A stretch of DNA of 64,000 nucleotides. Source: Trichobilharzia szidati (taxonomy: Eukaryota; Platyhelminthes; Trematoda; Strigeidida; Schistosomatidae). The notes below the pieces were generated by a model, which was given only the letters and a program-made list of their open reading frames with translations, made no database searches and had not been told where the DNA came from. The stretch covers positions 13,650,804 to 13,714,803 of the forward strand of contig OX235277.1 in NCBI GenBank assembly GCA_944472155.2, given 5' to 3'. Position numbers and translations under genes: made by a program. Positions within the stretch are counted from its first letter, which is position 1. Each line of letters starts with the position of its first letter. Of this stretch, positions 42,874-55,290 are shown one piece after another.

Positions 42874-45665
42874 TTGTGTATTGCCTTTTCACTTTTGCTA
42901 ACAGGCTTTGATTTATGCCTTGTATATTTCTCGCTTTGAAATGACAATTTATCCTTTAAATAGAGGAGTGTCAAAGTAAGTTGTGTGGTCTTTCTAAGCA
43001 TCTAGCTTCTAGCTGCTTGTCACTAACCATCTTGTAATATTTCAAAATGCCATGTAGTACTAAGTTCTTTAATTAGGTAACCACACTGAAGGAACCTCGA
43101 TCACAGCATTTAACACTTCACATATGAAACTATTCATACTCGCTGTGACGAATCAGTGTAAAAAATGAGTGATATTTATCAATCGGCTTTAAAATTTGCG
43201 ATCATCAAATAACGGTTATTATATTGTGGGAGGAAGGATCTGTTATTTCTGTGGACCTGAATATCTCAATTTATAATAATTATAAGTACAATCACAACAC
43301 AATCTAACTTGTGTATTGTTGGCTAACATGTTATCTAAGGAAAGAATTCTTCCTGACATATATCTCATGCATGTAACATTTCCATCGAAATGGATAGGAT
43401 AACTAATTTGACAAGGAAAGCGTTACAGAAGCTTTCTGTTTTCAAAGTTGAATCATTCAGCGTTTCTTCAAAATTGTTATTTTCACAAGAACAAAGCAAA
43501 CACTGATGACACTGTGTTGTACATATTAAGCAATTTTTCTTTTGTGAATTTGCTGTGTTAAAGTCTGAGCTGTGTTGTTAATAGTACAGGGAAGATGGCC
43601 TCTGAGCAAATCAAAAAAGCTTTTATTGTAGTACGGTTGAAATGATGCATTAGAAGCTTCCTTTTGCACAGAGTGATTCTTCAAGTTGCCGGCGGTAGCA
43701 GTTCAAGTTTATCCAGCCACTTGATATGTTGGCTTTACATTTTGTCTCTATTCTTAGTGTTATTTCCATTGTAATGAGTTAAATTATAGTCAATACCAAA
43801 ATATAGGAATACTACAAAATATATACATGGATGAGACTAGTATTGTTAAAAGCCTAATCGTTGACTTATAATGCAAAGTTACATAGACTGGGTAGACAAC
43901 ATGTTAGGGATTCCATATAATATTGTGTTCTTTACGTCGTCAACCTGCGGGATTCCTCACACACGCAAATACTTCAGAGCAATTACGAAGTATAAATGCA
44001 GTGACCTTGAAATGCTTTTCCTTTGCTAACAGATAACAGACGGGTAAGATGCTTTTTATTGGTGATGGAATGTGTGTGAACTGTTTCTTTAAAACCGTAG
44101 ACAGCATGGTATACACCAATGCACGGTAATGCACCGAAAGAGAGGTTGCTTGGAGAGTCGTTAGAGACCCTAAGTCGCATTATTGAAACGGTCAGTGTTC
44201 AAAACCGAGGTTTGTAGAATTATGTGGAATAAATTGTGAGCATTTTAAATGCCGTTTCCATCAGTGAAGGAAAATGATATGTCAGTCAGCGAATCATAGA
44301 CATCTAACTCGACTATTTCAAGACGACCCATTACGTTAATAAATCAAACAAAGGCAACTCATTTAGGTGATATTTACACCACTTATCAGACGTCATATCT
44401 TTCTTGGTAGAAGAAACCTAATAGCCATTCGCACTACCTACAATTTCAAATTCACTCTCAGTTGAATTCAGATGTTCAAATGTGTCGAATCCCTCGCATT
44501 CACCGTTGCTAAACACTAAAAGATAAATACTTTAAAGTTGCTTGCAAAAATTGTGAGGCTTTTTCTCAGTATTATTCATTGATACACTCTGAACTTATCT
44601 TGGCTACATTTTCACTGCACTTGTTCTGATGTGCTGATTAGCGTACGCAGTGAAATCAGACTTATCCATGAATTGAAGAATACATTAATTATTCATTCTT
44701 CTTTCGCTCCGGACTTCCTGTTGAAATTAAGCAGAATGTCACCTTGTATAACATACTTTTGCCGAGCATAAGCGATGCATTTAATGGATTTGTATTTTGA
44801 ATTGCACTTCATTTCATGTATATGAATTTGATAGTTTCCTATCAGAAAAGAGTAATGGTTGCAATGTATAAAGAACGATTTTACTGTCATCTTGCGTTGT
44901 GTGTTTGGTTTGCAAAGTGGAAAACAGTAGCTTCATAGAAGTGATATAAATAGTTATAATAATAATTGCTTATACTGCGAAACGTTCAGGAAAATATTGT
45001 TTTGATTTTTTCTAAATACTTTGAGATCGTTTTAAGCAATTTATAATGATATGCATGGTATCGTTTTTAAACTTTCCTACGAATTTGTAACTACCATTAT
45101 TCCGGTTGGCTTAAGAGGTCATGAGTAAGTATCTAATGTGTTGTAATGTGCGTTTAAACCAAAAACAGTCCTTCCGGTTCACTGACTGACTGTTCCTTGG
45201 AATCTGCGAAACTGTTACACGAATGAAGCATTTATTAAAAGTTTTCCAAACTGTGATTCACTTTTTACTATGGTTTATTTCAGCATATTCTACGTTATCT
45301 AGCTATCATGTGAATGCTTGCATTTGTCACAAAAATAAAGATTTATAGAGTTTTGACAATTATATTAGTAGTGAGTATCTCGCGATGCCTTTGTTTACAG
45401 TACTGAGAAACACCAGTGTAATTGATAGCAATTACGACATAGAACACCTTAAATAGCTCACCACAAAACAAAATATCAGAATATACTTTTATATCTTATT
45501 TTAACTTGGTTCAATGACGTGAGATGCAAGAATACATTCCTAAAAAACTTTATCTATTATACTAACTTCAGTTGTAGAAAAGGAAATACCTTTTTCCTGT
45601 GAGGTGAAGAAACAACTGAAGGGGAAAGTAAAGCATAGATAAAAGTGTTTATATTTTCTTTACAG
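42874..45665. other. No gene recognised
   Basis: AT-rich. Overlapping 64- and 65-codon minus-strand frames near 43940-44180 have no splice support. Confidence 0.4.
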
Positions 45666-45673
45666 GAAGAGAA
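45666..45673 (+). CDS. Candidate 8-bp micro-exon
   Basis: A very strong acceptor (GTTTATATTTTCTTTACAG, ending 45665) is followed by GAAGAGAA and a consensus donor GTAAGTTT at 45674. Exons of 6-36 bp occur in schistosome micro-exon genes. The length is not divisible by three and no partner exon is identified, so a chance arrangement is possible. Confidence 0.22.
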
Positions 45674-47499
45674 GTAAGTTTCCACTGGCATTTCGATTAA
45701 ATTTTAAATTATTGTCGACACGTGAAGGTTTCAGCAACGGTGTCTATTAAATTATTTATCATACGCTTCGTGGTGGGGATGCAGTTAAAAATAATAATTA
45801 AGACATTTAATAATTTTACCGAAGTGTTTTTCTTGGAAATATCAACTTCATGGAATTAATGGTGTCCATCTTACGAGGCACTTCATGAATAAAGATCCTG
45901 AGAACTTGGTTTCATGCATTTTCTAGTCAGACAATAAAAACTTTGCTTGAGTTATATGTAGAGTGAGTAGTTACCTTTGAGTTTTGATTTTCAGCAATAT
46001 TTTTGTGTCATTCTTTATCATTTTCATTCGTAGCATTCATCAAGAAAGTATCAGAATGACCAAGTGGTACATCTTCATTGAACTCGGTTTCGGACCATTA
46101 TTGACTAATGGATATGTTTTTTATTAAAAAATATCTCAAATAGCTTGATTACCATCAGTGCATTTTATGAAAAAGTGTGTCTTTGACATTATTGAATATA
46201 CAGTATTAGTATTAATATGTGGCATGGTATCTGGAAATCTTTGACAGTATGAAGAAGCTGGTAGAAGTTTGAAGACAAGATACAAGCAATTTTGGAATAT
46301 ATTTTGCATCAAAAGATCAGTGAAAAGGCTGCTCCCAGTGACTCAGATGTCTTTAGATTTACAGTTAAATTTGTGTACAATTTGTTGCGACATAAGATAA
46401 TCGAAATAAAAGATATGAGTTACTTTACGTGTTACTGCTAATAGGGATAGATAGTATAAATTTGAGGGAAATTAATCCACTGCTAATCCGTGAATAATTG
46501 TGGCATGAAAGTATTGTAAATCTTGTGGGTGTTTGTTACAAACGGCTAATGTGCCTACACCTAGACATGGAGGTTTTGTTTTCCGTGTTCAACAACTGAA
46601 CGAGTGCAAACTACTGTTCAACGGGACAAAAAATGTTCATGCATACAATTCTGCGTCTGAAAAAACCTTTCAAGATCCTCATTTTTGGACTGTTTGTTTG
46701 TTAGTTTTTGTAAATACATAGAATATTCGTGGATTAGTGTAGATTTAAAGTTATCCGTATTATGTTACCTTTCCGTCTAATTCAGCTGACGTTTTATCAC
46801 ACAGTTGTCATATTCTACTTTTGAATTCACAAATTGAAGACCATTTTTGAGCTCATGAATCTATTGAAAATAAGTGCGGCGTATCAAAGAAATGCTTAAA
46901 CTCAATTTGAAGACTACTCCAAAACTATGGATTACTCTAAATATGTATCTACTTCATTTAACAGTCATATGACAGTGTCATGTGTCGAGCGATGTACAAC
47001 GGAAAACGCAATGAAGCGTTTAAATTAGGGACAGGAGTAAGACATGTCTGTCACCGAAGGTATTTCTAGCTTTTATGGATTGATTAATGCAGCAGTGTGT
47101 GGCGTAGGAAGACAGGCACACTTTGAACAGACAGAGAGCCTCTAGATTATCTAAGCCTCGCGTGAGGTTTATTCCTAATACCACATTAACCCAAAGATCT
47201 AAAGGTCGAAACCGACAAGTTGGTTTGAGGAGCTGGTAGCAAAGACACGACTTTAATAGAGATAATAACCATACCCGAACAACAACAAGCTGCATTAATC
47301 ACAGTCGACAAGAAGAATTTAAGGAAGTCACTTCTCATTAGCAGCATTATTTCAAATGAATGTGAAGGCATGTGTGAGAACATGGAAACCAAAGTCCAAA
47401 AGCCAAAACAGACCTTCGTTAGTCTGAAATCAGTTTAAAGTCTTTTCCAATCAGTGTAAATAGCAAAATTCAGATTTTTGACACCAATGCTTAGTCAGT
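45674..47499. other. No gene recognised; one protein-like frame
   Basis: The frame 46533-46721 (text TPRHGGFVFRVQQLNECKLL, then FNGTKNVHAYN) looks somewhat protein-like but lacks clear splice sites. The rest is AT-rich spacer. Confidence 0.3.
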
Positions 47500-47830
47500 T
47501 AGTGCTTCTATACATGTCAGAAATGCGGTGTTCGCGTCACGAAAAGCATTTCTAAAAGCGTATTGCAGAAATTTCTTGGCAGCTGTCTGTTCTGGCTATA
47601 TACTGAAGATGACCGTTGAACCACATCGCGAGCCAGGCCAACTCACGCGCGAAATTTGAATTGGAATTGGCGAGTTGGTCCTTGGTCCCATAGTGACATA
47701 TGGATTGCACGAGTGGAAGATGACAGGACATGGACAGTTTTGGCGTCATCTGAATGGTACTGAAGAGAATAGAACAAAATGGAGATGTGTTGCTGAATTC
47801 TCGTGTTCCGTTCGGGACCCAACAAGACAG
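47500..47830 (+). pseudogene. RTE-clade LINE remnant
   Basis: Degraded plus-strand copy of the RTE C-terminus. The text VRVTKSISKSVLQKFLGSC (near 47530) parallels WRVTKNISN...TYINNC at 17590. Beyond it, CGCGAGCCAGGCCA and TTGGCGAGTTGGTCC follow the order of the 17.8 kb copy. Frames are broken throughout. Confidence 0.55.
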
Positions 47831-49179
47831 TAACCATCACTGGGTCAGTAACAATACAAATCAAACATAAAAAACTTATGCATCAGTTTTATCTGATATC
47901 GATTTTTATACACTCTATCAATTACAGATACCAATAAGAAGGCGATGAGGGCTGAGGAGGTGAAAAAGTGAGTCTAAGAACTAGGCAATAAAAATCAGAT
48001 TGATAAACTGTTACTCAACTGAATTTTAGTTAATTGATTTTTAACCTCATTGTTTTGAAATTTATGATATCCTTATTTAAGTATCTTACTTTCTTTTCAG
48101 TTCAATATGAATTAAAAATGTTCTCCATATATTATTTTCAACTCTTGAAGTTTTTTTGACACTAAGTGTTTCGTGAGCGTTATAATGTGATACAGATTGT
48201 TAAAAAATACTTTGAAACGTCGTTTGTGTTTTATCATTACTGTCTTGTCACTGTCTATGTAGTCTGTCAAGTGATTAAAGACGAGACATTTTGATAACTG
48301 AAAACGCCAATTTATTTGAGTTGAATGTTTATTTAAGCTGGCACTACAGGATTGGGTATATATGTATGGAGTGTACTGGCGTTGAGGAAAAGCCTAAGGA
48401 ATTCATATAGGTTTGCCGAATGTTACAGAAGTATACTGCGCATAATCACTTCCACAAGCAGACATATATTAGAATTTCTCGCACAACGATACAGTAAATA
48501 AATTGTAATGATAATTGTCTTATGAATAAGGAAGTTGTTTTACAAAAGTTGAGAATTGTGTGATATCTGTTTTCAATATTGAATGAAGTCGAACTAGTCG
48601 TGAAACCGCAACATTCTAGAATAAATGACTGTAATTTACCGTGAAACCCAGATAATACTGAAAAAAGTGGATTCAGTGAACACACCATGTAACACACTGC
48701 AAACACTTAATCACTAAATGGCTGAATGGAAGTTTGAAGAACAGAGAACAATAAAAAGTATGGAATCCTTATTGTAGATCAGATCAAGGAAGCAGATGGA
48801 CAACTCATATCTGCAAAGCTTACTATGGTACTTTCAAGACATTTGAAAGACTCATCTTTCACATGTTGAAGTCACAGGTGGAAAGTCCGATATGATAGAG
48901 CACGAAAATCCCGGCATTTGGTGCAATATTGCACCTAATTAACTGCTTAACAATAAAAGAGAAATGATGAAGGTAGCAACTGTTCGACATTAGCAGCAAC
49001 AATGTAGTGAAAGATGTACAAAGTGGTTAAAGTGATAATGATATTAATAAACAAAATTATAAAATTATTACAAAAAGAAGAAGAAAAGCCATTAATTCTC
49101 TTAATTGCAAAGTAAGTAAAGAAATCAACGATAAACATTTTCCGCCACATAAAACGGAAGCAAATTAGGGTATCCGTGT
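47831..49179. other. No gene recognised
   Basis: AT-rich. The part close to 49.18 kb may be 3' UTR of the LINE fragment that follows. Confidence 0.4.
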
Positions 49180-49800
49180 GCTTTTCAACTTAAAAGCACG
49201 AACGTGCACAAAACGTTTTATAGTGATTTTTAGTACTAACTGATAAGATGCAAGCGTGGTAGCAGAGTTGGAAATAAAGTGGGTATCAACTCTTAATTGT
49301 GTTCAGGTGTCTGTCGACTAAAATAGCAATGAGCTGACTTAGTGTCACACTATTCATCCTAATAAAAACCTTTATTACCCTTCGAAATATGACATGGTAT
49401 TTTTTGAGTAGCCCAGGAAAGACCAGTTGACAACAGCAAAGAACAATACGTAAGATGCAGCAGTTAACAAAGTAAATTGAAAGTAGAGTTGGAGGGATTC
49501 CTAATTGTCTTAAGCTGTTAATGTAGAAGGCGGATAAACGGAACAATCTCTAAGAAATCGAAAAGATTTGGGATGATCAAGAAAGATTGGAGTAGAGAAC
49601 TATTCCAGACTATTTTACTTTTGACGTATTTTATAATTCAGTGCCCTCTGTGCTACGCTCACAGCGTCTTGTGAACGAACAATTTTGTGTTATCCTGTTT
49701 ATTCCTGAAGGTGAAGTTAACTGTATGATATTCGGAGGAATCGAACATAAGCTTGTGTCTGAAGTTTTCGTTGTAAAGTTGGTCAATTGGTGAAGATAAC
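49180..49800 (-). mobile_element. CR1/Jockey-type LINE remnant, copy 3
   Basis: The minus-strand frame 49546-49286 has the C-terminal blocks FRLSAFYINSLRQLGIP, CCQLVFPGLLKKYHVIFRR and LVDRHLNT. Upstream, 49700-49745 matches the stretch coding for the PSKCQTVNVTF region of copy 2 (GAAGGTGAAGTTAACTGTATGAT). It is more diverged than the copies at 3.6 and 5.6 kb, so it is an older insertion. No intact 3' tail is seen. Confidence 0.65.
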
Positions 49801-49905
49801 AAAATTAAGTTTAGATTGTTGGATATGAACACCGTTTAAAATTATAAAGGCAGTGCATGTTTACATAGTGAAATTGCATATCACATTCGTGTTGATTTTG
49901 TCACT

Positions 49906-50430
49906 TCATGGGAGAGGGAGTTGTTGTAACCAAGTTAGATTCTGTTTTAGTCTATCATTCCTATTCAGGCAATTCGGGTTCCACTTGATATGAATTGCTT
50001 CTGATATTAGACGTTCTTTGTGATTTCTGAAGATTTTCTGGATTATTTCAATAGTGTCAAAATCACTTTTGTGACCTGATTCTAGAGCATGTAGACCTAT
50101 GGCTGATGATTTTTCAAGTTTTTCTAGTTTAACGGGATTTCTTGGTGGTCGAAGAGATGCTCTACGGTGTTCATTTTTTCTGATTTTGATTTCTCCAGAA
50201 GTTTGTCCGATGTATATCGCATCACATTCCAAGCATTTTATTTTATAGATGCAATTAGATAGAGAATCTTTTGGGATCTGACCTTTTATATGGACAAGGT
50301 TGTTGTGTAGTGTTTCTGATGTTTTGAAGAAAACTCTAATGTCGAGGTGATTGAGTACTCTTCTGATATCATCTGACGTCTCTGCTCTATATAGAATGAC
50401 GACTTGTTTTAGATTCTCTAGAGCATTCAT
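49906..50430 (-). pseudogene. Penelope-like element, GIY-YIG endonuclease region (family B)
   Basis: A 174-codon intact minus-strand frame: AETSDDIRRVLNHLDIRVFF, KGQIPKDSLSNCIYKIKCLE, then CDAIYIGQTSGEIKIRK with NEHRRASLRPP, ALESGHKSDFDTIEII and HKERLISEAIHI. This is the GIY-YIG fold in order: the YIG half-motif, the Arg helix, the conserved Glu/His positions, and a C-terminal tail. It is the same family as 20904-22245 but keeps the C-terminus that copy lost. The RT domain is missing, so the copy is truncated at about 50430. Confidence 0.85.
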
Positions 50431-50744
50431 TTTGTGCGAAGTGTCGAAATTTGATTCAAATATTGTATGGTTAAATCAACGAAATATTCTGTCAAAACAG
50501 CTTACAACACAAATGATTAGGCAAATACTATAGTATCTGCTAAAAATAGTTTAAGCCAGTTTTCAGTTGTAGGTTGACGTGATACTAATTTATCTTTGCT
50601 GTATTGCCTCGGTTTTCGGCAGGATAACCTACGATCTCTCGATCTACTGTGGATTTATGAATGATACTTTTGTCTTTCATAACAATAAATTCATAAAAAT
50701 AAATTCTGTTAAAAAGGAGACTAAGTGGCAATATCAAGTGTGGT
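50431..50744. other. No gene recognised
   Basis: AT-rich spacer between the Penelope fragment and dispersed repeat family 3. Confidence 0.4.
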
Positions 50745-51105
50745 GTTTTCCATGAGACATCATGAGAGGACCAGAGCATACATTTCAGGTCCTTTGATCC
50801 TCTTGCATACAAGCAAAATTTCACCAGTACCCTGATGTCTCATGCTTGGAAAATCTGCACAACTGACACTCTGGAAGATGAAATAAGAGCAACAGAGAAC
50901 TAAACATCTGACAGCAGACATATCGAAAAATTTAATTAAATCTTTATAAGGAAAAAAGATGAAGAGAATTGCCTGCAAACGGTGCAGAGGGAACGCATGC
51001 ATGTGTTTGTGACTTATCGTTTAAAGGAGGAACATCAACTGAATTGATGACACCAAAACTTCAAAAAGTAATAGCTTAAACATCTTTTGCTGCAGCGTCA
51101 TGTTG
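50745..51105 (+). repeat. Unclassified dispersed repeat family 3, copy 2
   Basis: Second copy of the repeat at 37640, with CAGGTCCTTTGATCCTCTTG, CAGTACCCTGATGTCTCATG and TCTGCACAACTGACACTCTG. On the minus strand the same sequence gives an open but unrecognised frame. The element type is unknown. Confidence 0.55.
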
Positions 51106-53411
51106 TAAACTCACTTCTCGTTTTATGATTCCAATGAAGATGAAGAATACACTGTCAACCCTCGCCACTTCAGTGTGCATAAGGAACTTTTATGTTTGTG
51201 TGGAAAATCCAAATAAGTGGATCCTCACATACGCCTTCTGTACAAGTATATCAAGTACATACTAAGGATCATTTATCAAACCACCGCTCATTTAATGGCA
51301 GTTATCACGTATCAGGCAGTAGCGAAAATCACCTTTACTAAGATGCACAGAGGTGTTTACTGCAGATCTTTAGGCGAATACAATCTACTACACAATCTCT
51401 TTGACAACTGCCTTTCAAATGCTTATTCTAATTATGTGGTCAAGTTATTCGTTTTGTCATCAGGGACAAACGCATATTCTTGATTTGTACAAACTCACCA
51501 GTGTAAAAATTTCGTCACGGTCGCTGTATTTTATCATCACGTTTCAAGTCAACATATTCAATCAGCCGAAGCTTACCATGCCAGCCAAGTAAGATTCAAC
51601 CCTCAGGTTGGAGGTTGAAAAGACGCACAATTTTTAAAATTGATACACAAATTTAGAAACAATTGAAGCTCAGTAGATGCTGTTTTGCGTGAGACAATGA
51701 CAAATCAATTCACTATAAGAAGCTAAGATACGTGATTACAGGGACACCAAGATGTAGTTAAAATTGAACATACTACAATGATTGTATTCCATTCATTGGA
51801 ACAGTAATTTGCTAGTCAAAGTGAAAATTTTGTCTCTGAATCACTTGGAACATATCATCGCTTCTCAAATAAGCATACTTAGAGAAAATAAAATAAATTT
51901 CAATAAATTATTCTTCAAGCTGTGTGGCTATAAACGGATTGATTTCAACCTAAGGCAGCCATTAGAGGCGAACTAGAATAATATTGGGAACTGTACTACG
52001 GTTAACTATAATCATCGTTTGAATACATATTAGATGCATGGCTAATAATTAAAAAGTGATTGAGTGAATTTATAATCAACAAGACAGTAGGTTTCAAGAG
52101 GTAAGTTGCAAGCGGTGGTGGGAAAGACGGTATGAAAAAATTGTCATTCATTCTAAGATTTATGCTACAAGTTCATGAGCAAGTTTAATTACCTCAATGT
52201 AAAAATTATTTCGCGAACTGGAAATATAACACGCTCGATATTCGAGGGATTTGAGACACTGTTTTCAATAACTACCTTCTCAGAACTCGCATTTATAATT
52301 CTGTGAACATTATCAAACAATATTCAATCCACAAAAGTCTCATTAATATCACAACTACCAATATGATGGGAGACACCAGTTTCGATTGGATCAATAGACT
52401 GAATGACAGGCAGGTAATTTAAGGAGCGATGGTAATGTTTGCAGAATATCCCAGCAGAGAGGACATGTTTTGTTTAACTATTTGATTGATGCGTTTGTGA
52501 AACCTATAATTCGTATCACAAGGTATCGATAATGGTAAGTGAATCATATTGGACAAGGTTTACAACAAATATGTGGCTTGATGTAAACTAGATGTCGTTT
52601 CACCCAGCGTCTCGAAGTGATAATATACACATCTCAATTGTCATTCTTTCTTAAAACACTGACAGCCATCTTGATAAAATCTGTTAGCTATCTTTAGATA
52701 TAAAAATCACTAGGTCGCTGCTGTAACCAAAGACTAATGTTTATAAATCCATCAATATTTCTATTTAGCAGCGTATCTTCAAATAAGAAGGGAATACCTG
52801 ATCAGCCGTTTCATTCACCTGTCAAAGCTGATTTTCCAATTAGATGTCATCCATGCATATTGAATAGCGAAAAACATTCCACAAATAATATTGCAAAATG
52901 AGATACGACTACTCAAAATGAACCCTGTATAAAACGACACTCAGTGAAACTCTAGCCCCTGTAATTGTGTGATAAGCTGATGGATCCGCAAATCTGCTCT
53001 GATACATGGTATTACATTATCAATCAATGAAATGAAGTCATAGACCAGGCCTTTTCATAACACTTTTGTTATGAGCACAGTTTATACTACTCATGAGTAA
53101 GCAACATATATCCACCGATAAATTTCCAGAAAACAGCTTCTGCAGTATCTGTTCTCAAACCAGATCACATTTGAAAGACGTGAAAGAAAATTTTTCATTT
53201 AGACTAGGTGCATTGTTATTCAAATTCTGAAAAGTCATAATCCACAGATTTCTGCTCAATTGATGCTGTGTCGTTCATCACTAATCATGAAATCGCCTTC
53301 ATGATCAGTTTCATTCATTTTACACCACACAAGCTCAATAAACACAAGTAAACAATTAGCTATTCAATATTCAGTATTTTACTGAATTTATTTATTTGTG
53401 TTATTTTGCAG
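51106..53411. other. No gene recognised
   Basis: AT-rich. Frames at 51217-51483 and 51401-51592 overlap and have no motif. The stretch ends in the acceptor TATTTGTGTTATTTTGCAG. Confidence 0.4.
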
Positions 53412-53433
53412 TGTATAAAGAGATCTTTTTGAG
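53412..53433 (+). CDS. Candidate 22-bp micro-exon
   Basis: A very strong acceptor to 53411 is followed by 22 bases and the donor GAG/GTGAAA. One frame reads YKEIFL. The length is not divisible by three, and no partner exon is known. Confidence 0.2.
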
Positions 53434-54535
53434 GTGAAATCGTGTCACTTAAAACAGAAAGTTAGGATTGATGAACCACTGACAGAAAAAGAGACTGTAT
53501 TTTAATTTCGCCTCAAAATTTGTTTTATTTGATTGCGAACGTAACCTAAGCAGAGGATACAGAAATTCTGACATCCACATTACAAAGTATGAGACTGTCA
53601 GTTTTACCAATCTCTTAGAACTCAGTTTTCCAGCATTTTCGGATGTGAATAGAGGATTTTGTCAATGCTTGTAAATCCTTCCTTACTTTTCATATGAAGA
53701 TTACTAGGGTCGTGCTCAGAAAGATGTAGCAGATACTCACACTTTAGCCCTTCTTGTGTACTTGCTCTCATAAGAACATTTGATGTGATGTGTGAAATTG
53801 AAGCTGACATAAACTGGATAACATTCGTAGGTGAACTCCATTGCCACATAATCAGGGAAACAAGGAGCAAGAAAGATTGTGGTTCACTGGAATAGTCGAA
53901 GATGCATCAGTGGGTCTGCATTAAAATCTTTATTAATTTATTTGCTCTCACTGATATTTACATTACTGCTTAGCCAAGTCTACTTGTATGTAAATTCAGC
54001 TATGTGTTCCAGAATACGTTTTGCTTTGTGAGATAAGAATGTCTCTATTTTTATCACAACTTACTGGAGACAATGCAGTACGTAAAAAGAAAGTATTCGG
54101 CTCTATATGTTGAAATCTGTTGAAAAGGTTTAGAAGCAGAAAACGCTTACACACCCAGAAGATATTTGCATATATTTATAGAGCAAAGAAAAAGCGGCAG
54201 TTTATCACAGTTAGCCGCCAGCTGTCCATATTGACAATTAATTTACCACACATTTAAGCTGCAAAAAACCAACCAATTATATTTAAATTTAACTGCAAGC
54301 ACTTGTGCGTAAAAAGAGAAAATTTTGAAAATGACTGCTATTCAAGTATACCTTCACAAGATTACCTTTCGAAATTTTAAAGCGCGTGAACATAAGTTCG
54401 AAGTTACTCTGAGACCAACTGATCATTTGGCTATGTGGGTGCATACAAGGCAGTGTATCCATTAGAACTGTCCTATACATTAGCTCTGATTGAATTTTCC
54501 TTATTTTTGTTAATAAAGCAAAATATTTTCTTCAG
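53434..54535. other. No gene recognised
   Basis: AT-rich spacer ending in an acceptor (AAAATATTTTCTTCAG). Confidence 0.4.
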
Positions 54536-54556
54536 AGAAAGAGTATATTGATGTAG
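54536..54556 (+). CDS. Candidate 21-bp micro-exon
   Basis: The acceptor ending 54535 and a donor TAG/GTGGTC bracket 21 bases (seven codons). The frame taking two bases first is open and reads KEYIDV. The donor is only fair. Its phase does not join directly to the frame favoured for 54895. Confidence 0.25.
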   Translation, partial: RKSILM

Positions 54557-54894
54557 GTGGTCAATAACACGACTGTTCAGAAGTGTATTCAGTTGCAAAA
54601 AGACGAATTGTTTTAGGTGAGCATTATCTTTATCACGAATAGGATGAAATGTCTAAAGTTGTAATCTGGAATGTTTTTTCTTAACTGAATCGAAGGATAG
54701 TCATCTTTATTATATACAATTCACATTTAGATCCAACGATGGCTTTTGACAAAGGAAGTTTGTTAAACAATCATTTAGTTCTATAACTAAGAGCGCGGTT
54801 AAGTCACTATAAATTTATATTTATCCGCCATAAAGCTTATAAAGTGTACGTTCACTTACCAACAATGATAATTCATGCACTATTTTCCTCTCAG
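54557..54894. other. No gene recognised; intron-like
   Basis: Runs from the candidate donor at 54557 to a strong acceptor (GCACTATTTTCCTCTCAG) at 54894. Confidence 0.4.
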
Positions 54895-55002
54895 ATATTG
54901 GATGCCTTATTCAATCTAGTACATATTTGTGAAGAACTGTTTATTGGCACAGTTTTTGGGCTTTACGCTACAACCAACGAGGAAGAGATTAGATATCTAT
55001 GA
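54895..55002 (+). CDS. Probable terminal coding exon
   Basis: From a strong acceptor the frame is open for 35 codons to TGA at 55000-55002: ILDALFNLVHICEELF, then IGTVFGLYATTNEEEIRYL. The alternation of hydrophobic and acidic residues looks like a real helical C-terminus, and the start coincides exactly with the splice site. No canonical AATAAA is close by. The protein is not recognised. Confidence 0.42.
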   Translation: MLDALFNLVHICEELFIGTVFGLYATTNEEEIRYL

Positions 55003-55084
55003 GTAGTCTAACTATAAAACCTGTGTATGAATGTATTATATATTTAACGGTTAAATCCTTATAATTAGTCCCTCGAGTTTAAAA

Positions 55085-55290
55085 ACAGAACACAGGCCCT
55101 CAGCAGTACATCTCCACTACACTCTGTTCTCTGCAATCTTCTTTAGCTAGTCCTTTCATCATCTAAAATGTTTCATTTTCTCCTCACACTATCTCATACT
55201 TGTTGTCTCTGACAACCAACTCGCCATCCACCCTTCAGATTACCATCGAGTGGCTGCAACAGGATGTCAATTAATGGTCCTCTTATTCTA
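55085..55290 (-). pseudogene. RTE-clade LINE remnant, 3' end
   Basis: The plus-strand text CTGACAACCAACTCGCCATCCACCC ... ATTACCATCGAGTGGCTGC lines up with GACGACCAACTCGCCGCTTC ... CCGATCGAGCAATGGCTTG of the RTE copy at 23565-23625. It is a minus-strand, strongly decayed piece of the RTE C-terminus and 3' flank. Confidence 0.5.

Noticed and set aside
47020..47864. Several overlapping minus-strand ORFs of 65-91 codons
   Set aside because: They overlap each other in different frames, partly opposite the RTE remnant at 47500-47830, and lack splice support or motifs.
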